A DNA stretch of 64,000 bases from positions 1-64,000 of the forward strand of contig JALEOD010000025.1 of assembly GCA_022767345.1 (NCBI GenBank). The letters are read 5' to 3'. Both the position numbers and the translations under genes were made by a program. Below the pieces are notes generated by a model. The model saw nothing but the letters and a program-made list of their open reading frames with translations, was not told where the DNA came from and made no database searches. The stretch comes from Emergencia sp. GTDB taxonomy: Bacteria; Bacillota; Clostridia; Peptostreptococcales; Anaerovoracaceae. Every line of letters starts with the position of its first letter. The first letter of the stretch is position 1. Of the stretch, positions 15,603 through 23,237 are shown piece after piece.

Positions 15603-16406
15603 ATGAGAAAGTATTTATCTTTTTTCAGGCTGCGTTTTGTCATGGGTATGCAGTACAGGGCGGCAGCCTTGGCAGGAATCAGCACCCAGTTCTTTTGGGG
15701 ACTGATGGAAACTATGGTTTTCATCGCATTTTATCGAGCTGATGCAGAGGTTTTTCCTATGGCTCTTTCTGCGACGGTTTCCTATGTTTGGCTCCAGCAG
15801 GCATTTCTTGCATTCTTTGCTGTATGGATGATGGAGGGAGAAATCTTTGAGGCAATTCGCAAAGGAAATCTTGCTTATGAACTGGCAAGACCTGTGGACA
15901 TCTACAATATGTGGTTTGCCAGAAGTATGGCAAACCGGCTGTCGCGGGCAGTGCTGCGTTGTTTTCCCATTTTGCTGATTGCGCTTCTTGTGCCTGCACC
16001 CTATGGGCTGAGTCTGCCTGCCAGCTTGCCGCATTTTCTGCTGTTTCTGGCAGCAATGGTGCTGGGGCTTGCTGTGACTGTATCTGTGTGCATGCTGATT
16101 TACGTGCTGACCTTTTTTACCTTATCACCCCATGGAATCCGCATGGTGTTTACTTCTGCCATAGATTTTCTTACCGGCGCCATCATTCCCATTCCGTTTT
16201 TCCCGGAAAAATTTGCAAAGGTGCTTGAGGCGCTGCCGTTTGCCGCAATGCAAAATGTTCCGCTTCGGATTTACAGCGGAAATCTGCAGGGAACTGAACT
16301 GGCTCAGGCGATAGGCCTTCAGGTGTTCTGGCTGGCTGCAATTATCCTGACAGGAAAACTTTTGTGCAGAAAAGCAGAACGAAATGCTGTAGTGCAGGGA
16401 GGTTGA
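15603..16406 (+). CDS. ABC-2 transporter permease 1
   Basis: The 267-aa membrane protein has six hydrophobic segments, with the FRLRFVMGMQYRAAALAGI amphipathic N-terminus common to ABC-2 permeases of the DUF990 type. It starts 12 bases after the ATPase gene and its TGA overlaps the next ATG (TGATG). It probably forms the heterodimeric membrane half of the exporter together with 16406-17209. Confidence 0.8.
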   Translation: MRKYLSFFRLRFVMGMQYRAAALAGISTQFFWGLMETMVFIAFYRADAEVFPMALSATVSYVWLQQAFLAFFAVWMMEGEIFEAIRKGNLAYELARPVDIYNMWFARSMANRLSRAVLRCFPILLIALLVPAPYGLSLPASLPHFLLFLAAMVLGLAVTVSVCMLIYVLTFFTLSPHGIRMVFTSAIDFLTGAIIPIPFFPEKFAKVLEALPFAAMQNVPLRIYSGNLQGTELAQAIGLQVFWLAAIILTGKLLCRKAERNAVVQGG

Positions 16407-17209
16407 TGGCGATGAAAAAAATGAGACGAGCAGTCAGACTTTACGGGCAGTATGTGTCCATCAGCGTGCGTTCTGCCATGGAATATAAAACATCTTTTCT
16501 TCTTACAGCGGTGGGGCAGTTTCTGGTATCCTTCAACGTGTTTTTGGGAATCTTTTTTATGTTTGAAAGATTTTCGGAGGTTGAGGGCTTTACATACAGT
16601 CAGGTACTCTTGTGCTTTTCTGTTTTGCTGTTAGAGTTTTCTCTGGCGGAGATGGTCGCAAGGGGCTTTGATATGTTTCCGTCTATGGTGCGAAGCGGGG
16701 AATTCGATAGAGTGCTTGTAAGACCGCAAAACGAGATTTTGCAGGTGCTGGGAAGCGAATTTGAGCTGACGAGAATAGGAAGAATGCTGCAGGCGATTGT
16801 GATGTTTATATACGGAATTTCGGCCGGCGGTATTGAGTGGAATATTACCAAAGTGCTGACTGTTGTGAATATGCTGGTAGGGGGAACTGTCGTCTTTTCG
16901 GCGATGTTTTTAATCTATGCGGCATTCAGTTTCTTTACGCTGGAGGGGCTGGAGTTTATGAACATCTTTACTGACGGCGTGCGGGAATACGGGAAATATC
17001 CCATGGGTGTTTACGGAAAAAGGATACTGCAGCTTACGACTTTTGTCATTCCTTATGCGCTGGTACAATACTATCCGTTTCTATATCTGATTGGACAGCG
17101 CACTTCTGTGTTTTTTGCTTTCGTGCCGCTGCTTGCCTGCTGGTTTATAGCGCCGGCATGGCTCTTTTGGCGATTTGGAGTCAGACATTATCAGTCCAGC
17201 GGATCGTGA
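16406..17209 (+). CDS. ABC-2 transporter permease 2
   Basis: The 267-aa membrane protein resembles its neighbour, with six helices and the SVRSAMEYKTSFLLTAVGQF start. The frame is open from 16364, but ATG 16406 has GGGAGG seven bases upstream and overlaps the previous stop, so it is the real start. The conserved FDRVLVRP motif after helix 3 (PLN or RP pattern) matches DUF990 permeases. It is the last gene of the exporter operon. Confidence 0.8.
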   Translation: MAMKKMRRAVRLYGQYVSISVRSAMEYKTSFLLTAVGQFLVSFNVFLGIFFMFERFSEVEGFTYSQVLLCFSVLLLEFSLAEMVARGFDMFPSMVRSGEFDRVLVRPQNEILQVLGSEFELTRIGRMLQAIVMFIYGISAGGIEWNITKVLTVVNMLVGGTVVFSAMFLIYAAFSFFTLEGLEFMNIFTDGVREYGKYPMGVYGKRILQLTTFVIPYALVQYYPFLYLIGQRTSVFFAFVPLLACWFIAPAWLFWRFGVRHYQSSGS

Positions 17210-17213
17210 TAAA

Positions 17214-17250
17214 TGCCCCTTTTCAGTGAAAAATAACCTGAAAGGGGCAG
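17214..17250. terminator. Terminator after the ABC operon
   Basis: TGCCCCTTT and AAAGGGGCA form the stem, extended by CAG/CTG. The following U-run is weak (GATTT). Confidence 0.65.
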
Positions 17251-17273
17251 ATTTCAAAATTCATGAGATAAAA

Positions 17274-17316
17274 AACGCCCCTTTTGCCTGCTATTTTGCA
17301 GAAAAGGGGCAGTTTT
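17274..17316. terminator. Second terminator, shared by convergent ABC operon and trpS
   Basis: ACGCCCCTTTT pairs with AAAAGGGGC.GT. T- and A-runs on the two sides fit both strands. Its arm is nearly the same as that of the hairpin at 17214-17250. Confidence 0.7.
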
Positions 17317-17341
17317 GTATCTATGCAGGGAATACTTAATC

Positions 17342-18322
17342 TTACAGTCCCAGACCGAAGTTGTCTTTGACTCTCTGCATCACAGGGCGGGCGATGGCGT
17401 TGGCACGCTGCGCACCGTCTTTTAAAATTTCAATCAGTTCGTCGGAGTAGCGGATTTCTTCATATCTGGCTTTAATTGGCGCCAGTGCTTCTGTAACAAC
17501 GACAACTAAATCTTTTTTAAAGTCGCCATAGCCTTTTCCTGCATAAGCGGCTTCGATTTCGTCCAGAGATTTTCCGGAGAGAACAGAATAGATGTTCATC
17601 AGATTGCTGATGCCAGGTTTTGTTTCTACGTCAAAGCGTACGACACCTTCGGAGTCGGTGGTTGCCTTCATGATGGACTTTTTAATCTTTGCGGGATCGT
17701 CCAGCAGGGAAATTCTGCTGTGGATATTCTCTGCGGATTTGCTCATCTTCTGTGTAGGATCGTCCAGCGCCATAATGCGCGCGCCTTCTTTCAGGTAACG
17801 GCCTTCCGGTACGACAAAGGTCTTTTTTCTGGTATTGTTCACTCTGACTGCAATATCGCGAGTCAGCTCGATGTGCTGCTTCTGGTCGTTTCCAACAGGG
17901 ACAACGTCTACATCATAGAGCAGAATATCGGCTGCCATCAGCAGTGGGTAGGTGAAAAGACCGGTCGGCGCAGATTCCTTGTTATGGCTCTTTGCCTTGA
18001 ACTGGGTCATTCTGGAAAGTTCGCCGGTGTAGGAGTTGCAGGTCAGAACCCAGGATAGCTCTGTATGAGCAGAAACATCAGACTGCACAAAGACGATGGA
18101 CTTCTTTGGGTCTACGCCGACTGCAAGATATAGGGCCGCAACATCCAGGATGTGTTCTTTCAGCACTTTCGGATCCTGGGGAACCGTAATCGCATGCAGG
18201 TCAACGATACAGTAGAGGCACTCGTGGTCGTCCTGCAGTTCTACAAACTGGCGAAGGGCGCCGAGGTAGTTGCCAAGGTGAATGTTACCGGTTGGCTGAA
18301 CGCCGGAAAATACTCTTTTCAT
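17342..18322 (-). CDS. trpS: Tryptophanyl-tRNA synthetase
   Basis: This 326-aa class I synthetase charges tRNA-Trp. The HIGH-type motif is GNIHLGNYLGAL near residue 15, and the KMSKS motif is QKMSKSAENIH near 190. ATG 18322 is preceded by GGAGGTTTT; the frame is open to 18391 but that part lies in the T-box leader. Expression is controlled by the tryptophan T-box just upstream. Confidence 0.95.
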   Translation of the reverse strand: MKRVFSGVQPTGNIHLGNYLGALRQFVELQDDHECLYCIVDLHAITVPQDPKVLKEHILDVAALYLAVGVDPKKSIVFVQSDVSAHTELSWVLTCNSYTGELSRMTQFKAKSHNKESAPTGLFTYPLLMAADILLYDVDVVPVGNDQKQHIELTRDIAVRVNNTRKKTFVVPEGRYLKEGARIMALDDPTQKMSKSAENIHSRISLLDDPAKIKKSIMKATTDSEGVVRFDVETKPGISNLMNIYSVLSGKSLDEIEAAYAGKGYGDFKKDLVVVVTEALAPIKARYEEIRYSDELIEILKDGAQRANAIARPVMQRVKDNFGLGL

Positions 18323-18391
18323 GTTTAAAACCTCCATATTGTCTATTTCTTTATTGTAAAAGGGCGAGTCCGTTTTTTTTCTGACAAACAA

Positions 18392-18655
18392 AAAAGCTTT
18401 CGCCCCGCTAGGGACAAAAGCTGCAGCTTCTGCGATACCACCCTAATTGACTCATCCTCACGAATAAGCCCACTCTGAACATACTATCATATGTCCTTCG
18501 ATATAACGGTCGAACCCGTCTTCCATACTGCGCTTATGCTGTAAAAGCGGTTCAGGTTGCCCTCCCAAGTCCATTCACACGACATGCTCATCACTGCAAT
18601 TTCACCACCTGCAGCTCTCTGTAGACAGCTTCTGTCTGCTACTACTCTCGGTCAA
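18392..18655 (-). promoter_or_regulatory. T-box leader of trpS
   Basis: The minus strand carries the T-box hallmarks: a stem I region with AGAGAG and GGTGG, a likely specifier TGG (18573-18571) within GAATGGAC, and the antiterminator sequence AGGGTGGTATCGC. It ends in a terminator AGCTTTTGTCCC / GGGGCGAAAGCT with T6. Uncharged tRNA-Trp should bind and allow read-through into trpS. Confidence 0.93.
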
Positions 18656-18686
18656 CGGTTTGTTTTTATAAAATTTGTATGCAAAA

Positions 18687-18715
18687 ATATTAGCACAAAG
18701 ATTAGGCAACGTCAA
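18687..18715 (-). promoter_or_regulatory. SigA promoter of the T-box-trpS transcript
   Basis: TTGACG (18715-18710) and TAATAT (18692-18687) are 17 bases apart on the minus strand, about 30 bases before the T-box. Confidence 0.7.
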
Positions 18716-18864
18716 GAGGAAATTTGGTTTTTTCAAACCTATCGGAGCATATTTGCAGGCTTTTTTCTAAAAATCCGGAAAAAGGATGAAAATGACGACA
18801 AGTGGGTGCAGTTTGTAGTATAATAAATATAAATGTACGATTACGGAGGAATTTGATACAACAG

Positions 18865-19518
18865 ATGAGAAACGAATTGATTGACTTACCGCAGCTGACT
18901 GAACCTGCCGGCGATTTTTATACTTATGTATACCGAAGCAGGGAAGAGGAATATGATATTGAGCGGGTAAAGTTTTGCGGCGAACATATAGAAGAGGAAG
19001 ATTTCGGTGACCTCAATTTCGACACTGTGGTTTTTGAAAACTGTACGCTCATTGGCTGCCGGCTGAAGAAAGCCGACTTTAAACATATCCTGTTTAAAAA
19101 CTGCCAGCTGCCGGGGTGCAGTTTTGCCGGAAGCTGGTTTAACCATATTAGCTTTGATAATTGCCAGCTTGTGGGAACAGACTTCAGCCAGTGCAGTATC
19201 AACAACGCCTGCTTTACAGACTGTACCATGGCGATGGCAAATTTTACAGAAACAAAACTGGAACAGTGCAGCATTACGACCTGCGATTTGACAGATAGCT
19301 TTTTTGCGAACTGCAGGTTCAAGAAGCTGAAGCTGGATCGGAATCAATGTGTGGGAACAGAGTTTTTCAAGACGAAATTAAAGGATATTGATTTTACCAC
19401 ATGCATTTTGGAGGGGATTAAGGTTTCTACAGAAAACGGCGAACTGAAAGGCGCGAAAGTGAATCTTTTCCAGGCTGCGGAACTGGCGAAGATGCTGGGA
19501 ATTGTTATAAAAGAGTAG
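18865..19518 (+). CDS. Pentapeptide-repeat protein
   Basis: About 217 aa. Residues 45-190 are a run of A(D/N)LXX-like pentapeptides rich in cysteine and aromatic residues (FENCTLIGCRLKKADF type), which fold as a right-handed quadrilateral beta helix. Such proteins can mimic DNA or act as scaffolds; no target is evident. The start is uncertain. ATG 18865 lies 15 bases after GGAGG, while an in-frame TTG at 18853 lies only three bases after it. The gene has a TATAAT box at 18819 and stands alone. Confidence 0.75.
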   Translation: MRNELIDLPQLTEPAGDFYTYVYRSREEEYDIERVKFCGEHIEEEDFGDLNFDTVVFENCTLIGCRLKKADFKHILFKNCQLPGCSFAGSWFNHISFDNCQLVGTDFSQCSINNACFTDCTMAMANFTETKLEQCSITTCDLTDSFFANCRFKKLKLDRNQCVGTEFFKTKLKDIDFTTCILEGIKVSTENGELKGAKVNLFQAAELAKMLGIVIKE

Positions 19519-19528
19519 GGGGAAGCGT

Positions 19529-19557
19529 TTGACACCGCCTGCGGAACGTGCTATTCT
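19529..19557 (+). promoter_or_regulatory. SigA promoter of the acyl-CoA synthetase gene
   Basis: TTGACA (19529-19534) and TATTCT (19552-19557) have a 17-base gap, starting 11 bases after the pentapeptide gene stop. Confidence 0.75.
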
Positions 19558-19598
19558 ATTATATAGAAGAACTTGCTATTTTAACAGAAGGAAAAAAT

Positions 19599-21335
19599 AT
19601 GAAAGATTATAAACTAGAAAAGAAATTTCATGAATTTCGTGATTTGCGCGACCTGCTTAAGACTTCAGCAGAAAAGTATGCGGACAAAGTGGCTTTTGTG
19701 ACGAAAATCAAGAATAAAGAAACCAAAGAAGTCAATTATATCAATACCACTTATGCAAAACTCTTTGAGGCTATGGGGCATCTGGGTACAGCACTGATTG
19801 ATTGCGGCTATAAGGATAAACGTATTGCAGTTATCGGTGAAAACAGCTACAACTGGTGTCTTGCATACTTTGCTGCAAGCTGTGGCGTCGGCGTGACTGT
19901 GCCTCTTGATAAAGCGCTGCAGAAAGAAGAAATTGTAAGCTGTCTCAACAGGAGCAAGGCTGAAGCGATTTTCTATGACAAGAAAAGTGCGAAGATGATT
20001 GAAGAAATCTTTGCGGAGAAGTCGACTGCACTTTCTATGATTGTTGCAATGGATTTTGCGTCGGAGACAGGCGTACTGCTGATGGATCTTCTGGATAAAG
20101 GGCAGGCTCTGGTAGAAAGCGGAGATCGCAGATATCTGGATGCTGAGATTGATCCGGATGCGATGAATTATCTGCTTTTTACATCGGGAACCACAGAACA
20201 GTCCAAGGCTGTTATGCTTTCTCACAGGAACTTTATGAGCTGCAATTATGGAATGAACTGCGAAGAGTTGTTTTTCCCTGATGATGTGAATATGATGATT
20301 TTGCCGCTGCATCACTGTTACGGTATGAGTGGACTTCTGACTTTCCTGTCTCAGGGCATGAAGAACTGTTTCTGCGACGGACTGAAATATGTCAGTGCAA
20401 ACATGAAGGAGTACGGTGTTTCTGTCATTATGAGTGTGCCGCTGCTTCTTGAAAATATGTACAAAAAGATTATGAAAGGCATAGAAAAGCAGGGAAAGAC
20501 CGGCAAGGTGCAGACTGCTTTGAAAATTTGCGACCTGACCGAAAAAGTGGGAATCAATGTACGGCGGAAGCTGTTTAAAGATATTATCGACCAGCTGGGC
20601 GGCAGAATGCGCTTTATCATCAACGGAGCGGCAGCCCTTGACCCGGTAGTTGCAAAGGGTCTCAACGACTTTGGTATTTTAACGGTACAGGGTTATGGTC
20701 TGACAGAAACTGCGCCGACCATTTCCAGCGAAACCTACCGTTACCTGAAACCGGGTTCCTGCGGAAAGCTGATGCCTAACGTAGAGGGTAAAATCGTCGA
20801 TGTCAACGAAGAGGGCATTGGCGAGCTTATCGTCCGTGGCGACAATGTGATGCTGGGTTACTACGACAATCAGGAAGCGACCGACGAGATGATTATTGAT
20901 GGCTGGCTTCACACGGGCGACCTTGCCTATTTTGATGAAGAAGGCTATCTGTTCATCTGCGGACGTAAGAAAAACGTCATCGTTATGAAGAACGGCAAGA
21001 ATGTTTATCCTGAAGAAATTGAAAACCTGATGAACGTGCTGCCTTACGTTGAGGAAAGCATGGTCTTTACCAGAAATAAGGCAAACGACGTGGTTCTCTG
21101 GGCAAAGGTGGTTTACGACAAATCCTATCTCAGCGAAAACAACATGAGTCTGGAAGATTTACAGGCACAGCTGGATCTGGATATGGAAGAAATCAACAGC
21201 ACGATGCCGGCTTACAAGATGGTGAAGAAGTATTTCCTCTCTGACAAACCGACCATCAAGACAACAACACAGAAAACCAAGAGAAACGAAGAACTCAAGC
21301 AGATTGAAGAAGAAATGAAAGAACTTGAATTATAA
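19599..21335 (+). CDS. AMP-forming acyl-CoA synthetase (long-chain type)
   Basis: This 578-aa ANL-superfamily enzyme activates a carboxylic acid with ATP and CoA. The A3 motif is LLFTSGTTEQSKAVMLSHRN, where EQSKAV replaces the usual GXPKG(A/V). GYGLTETAPTIS is the A5 motif, and WLHTGDLAYFDEEGYLFICGRKK contains the hinge Asp and Arg. ATG 19599 (MKDYKLEKKF) follows AGAAGG; the frame reaches back to 19548 inside the promoter. The substrate is probably a fatty acid but cannot be told from sequence. It is monocistronic. Confidence 0.85.
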   Translation: MKDYKLEKKFHEFRDLRDLLKTSAEKYADKVAFVTKIKNKETKEVNYINTTYAKLFEAMGHLGTALIDCGYKDKRIAVIGENSYNWCLAYFAASCGVGVTVPLDKALQKEEIVSCLNRSKAEAIFYDKKSAKMIEEIFAEKSTALSMIVAMDFASETGVLLMDLLDKGQALVESGDRRYLDAEIDPDAMNYLLFTSGTTEQSKAVMLSHRNFMSCNYGMNCEELFFPDDVNMMILPLHHCYGMSGLLTFLSQGMKNCFCDGLKYVSANMKEYGVSVIMSVPLLLENMYKKIMKGIEKQGKTGKVQTALKICDLTEKVGINVRRKLFKDIIDQLGGRMRFIINGAAALDPVVAKGLNDFGILTVQGYGLTETAPTISSETYRYLKPGSCGKLMPNVEGKIVDVNEEGIGELIVRGDNVMLGYYDNQEATDEMIIDGWLHTGDLAYFDEEGYLFICGRKKNVIVMKNGKNVYPEEIENLMNVLPYVEESMVFTRNKANDVVLWAKVVYDKSYLSENNMSLEDLQAQLDLDMEEINSTMPAYKMVKKYFLSDKPTIKTTTQKTKRNEELKQIEEEMKELEL

Positions 21336-21343
21336 AGCATAAA

Positions 21344-21382
21344 CGCAAAGGACGTCCTGATGATTTGGGACGTCCTTTTGCG
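21344..21382. terminator. Bidirectional terminator between convergent genes
   Basis: CGCAAAGGACGTCC pairs with GGGACGTCCTTTTGCG. It separates the acyl-CoA synthetase gene from the convergent amidohydrolase gene. Confidence 0.85.
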
Positions 21383-21397
21383 TAAGACAGTATGCAA

Positions 21398-22996
21398 TTA
21401 TTTTTGATAGATTACTTTTCCGTTTAATACTGTCATCTCGACCTGAGCATCTTTGATTTTTTCAGGCGGGATATCGTATATATTTTGGTTCAGAACGACT
21501 AAATCGGCGTATTTACCGACTTCGATGGTGCCGCTTACTTTCTCGGAGTAGGAAGAGTAGGCTGCGTCTTTGGTGAAGAGGCGAACCGCTTCGTGAACAG
21601 ACATGGCCTCCTCAGGAATCCAGCCTTCCTCCGGCTGACCGTGTATATTTTTTCTTGTCACAGCAAAGTAAATGTTTTCCAAAACATCAAAGCTGACAAC
21701 CGGTGCGTCGGAACCGCCGGAAACAGGAATACCCATATCCAGCATGGATTTCCAGGCGTAGACCTTATCCATGCGCTGGCTGCCGATGCGGGACTCCACG
21801 ATATCCATGTCCAGATCCAGAAATACCGGCTGAATATACGCGATGATGTGATTTTTTTTCATATCGTCCAGCACCTTCTGATTGGTAATCTGTGCATGGA
21901 CAATGCCGTGCCTGTCTTTCGGATTATCCTTTCTGTAAGGGGAGGCTTCGATGGCTTTGATTACCATATCCATCGCTCGGTCTCCAATGCAGTGTACCGC
22001 AATCTGCATCTGGTGTTTGTCGCAGCAGGCGACGATTTCGTTAAGCTCCTCCTGCTCATAGATAATCAGACCTGTATTGGAGGAATCTCCCTCGTAAGGC
22101 TGTGACAGGGCTGCCGTTCTTGCGCCTAGTGAACCGTCCTGCAGCAGTTTGACGGGACCGATGGTGAAGAAGTCTCCACGCTGTCCGGTTCTGTAGCCTT
22201 CCTTTAGAAAGCCTTTTAAATCCTCAAATCTCTCAAAGAGACACTGCTCATAGATACGAAGGTTCATTTCGCCGCGGTTGTCCAGGGCTTTAAAGGCAGA
22301 CATAATTCTGCGCCAGTTTTTTCCCGGAAGAGAGGCAAGGTCATCGGATTGAATAGCGGTGACACCTGCCTCGTTTAGCTTACTGATACCGAATTGAATC
22401 AAATCTTCTACTTCTTCCTGGGTAGGTGCATCCAGTACCGAGTAGAAAAACTGGACGGCGTTTTCCTTTAGAATGCCGTGTTCCTCGTCTACATCACGGC
22501 AGATTTCAGGATATTGCTTAATCTGCTTCAGCTTTTCCAGACCGCAGGAGTTGCATACTGCAGTGTGACCGCAGACCCTGACCAGCAGAATCGGAATGTC
22601 ATCAGCTAAAGCGTCCAGCTGTTTTTTGTCCGGATATTTGGCTTCGTCGAAAAGTTCCTCGTTCCAGCCTCGTCCAAAGAGCCACGAAAGGGGCTTTTCT
22701 TTTCTGACTGCAAGTCTTTCAGCTGCGGCATCCAGCACGTCTTGTACGCTGCGACAATCGAAGAGTTTGACGGAGTTTTCCACAAAAGCGTAGTGGAGCA
22801 TGTGCAGGTGGCTGTCAACGAAGCCGGGCAGCATCATTTTTCCCGCAAGGTCAATACGTTCCTTAGAGGAAAGAGCGGCGGCCTCCTGGTTGGAGCCGAC
22901 AAAGGAGATTTTTCCGTCGGTGATTCCGATTGCTTCAGCTATGGTGTCCTGCGAATCCAGTGTACTGATAATTCCGTTGTAAAATAGTGTATCCAT
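21398..22996 (-). CDS. Amidohydrolase family 3 protein (YtcJ-like)
   Basis: This 532-aa metal-dependent hydrolase has the N-terminal beta domain and the DSHLHML metal motif (about residues 61-67). Further metal ligands are HCIGDRAMD and HGIVHAQI, with the conserved GGSDAPV and a C-terminal GKYADLVVL. The family cleaves amide or related C-N bonds in diverse substrates; the real substrate is unknown. ATG 22996 has AAAGGACG. It is transcribed divergently from a sigma-54 activator and has an exact sigma-54 promoter at 23090-23105. That makes it an inducible catabolic gene controlled by its neighbour. Confidence 0.88.
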   Translation of the reverse strand: MDTLFYNGIISTLDSQDTIAEAIGITDGKISFVGSNQEAAALSSKERIDLAGKMMLPGFVDSHLHMLHYAFVENSVKLFDCRSVQDVLDAAAERLAVRKEKPLSWLFGRGWNEELFDEAKYPDKKQLDALADDIPILLVRVCGHTAVCNSCGLEKLKQIKQYPEICRDVDEEHGILKENAVQFFYSVLDAPTQEEVEDLIQFGISKLNEAGVTAIQSDDLASLPGKNWRRIMSAFKALDNRGEMNLRIYEQCLFERFEDLKGFLKEGYRTGQRGDFFTIGPVKLLQDGSLGARTAALSQPYEGDSSNTGLIIYEQEELNEIVACCDKHQMQIAVHCIGDRAMDMVIKAIEASPYRKDNPKDRHGIVHAQITNQKVLDDMKKNHIIAYIQPVFLDLDMDIVESRIGSQRMDKVYAWKSMLDMGIPVSGGSDAPVVSFDVLENIYFAVTRKNIHGQPEEGWIPEEAMSVHEAVRLFTKDAAYSSYSEKVSGTIEVGKYADLVVLNQNIYDIPPEKIKDAQVEMTVLNGKVIYQK

Positions 22997-23089
22997 GTTT
23001 ATGCGTCCTTTTTCTGTGCCTTTTCTTTATCTTCATATCTTTCTTGTTTTATAGATTCGTAAAATTTTGTTGCGCGCAATTTACTATAA

Positions 23090-23105
23090 AGCAAAAAGCG
23101 TGCCA
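23090..23105 (-). promoter_or_regulatory. Sigma-54 (-24/-12) promoter of the amidohydrolase gene
   Basis: The minus strand reads TGGCACGCTTTTTGCT, an exact match to TGGCACG-N4-TTGCW. Transcription should start near 23080, leaving a leader of about 85 nt before ATG 22996. The divergent gene encodes a sigma-54 activator with an intact GAFTGA loop. Confidence 0.85.
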
Positions 23106-23157
23106 TTGCAAGAAAAGGGAATTTTTGCAGAAGAAAAAGAAAAATAGGAGAAAACTG

Positions 23158-23186
23158 TTGCGGAAATGGGGTAAATATCTTATAAT
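23158..23186 (+). promoter_or_regulatory. SigA promoter of the sigma-54 activator gene
   Basis: TTGCGG (23158-23163) and TATAAT (23181-23186) have a 17-base gap. The start site would fall inside the palindrome at 23185-23219. Confidence 0.75.
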
Positions 23187-23219
23187 TATCCTATAAAAAT
23201 GAGAAATTTATAGGATAAT
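23185..23219. promoter_or_regulatory. 13-bp inverted repeat: candidate operator and enhancer of the sigma-54 activator
   Basis: ATTATCCTATAAA and TTTATAGGATAAT are perfect complements with a 9-base spacer. It overlaps the activator gene's own start site and lies about 80-130 bp upstream of the sigma-54 promoter at 23090-23105. This is the usual position for an enhancer. One site could serve both autorepression and activation. Confidence 0.65.
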
Positions 23220-23237
23220 CGGAGAAAGGGCGCCTGC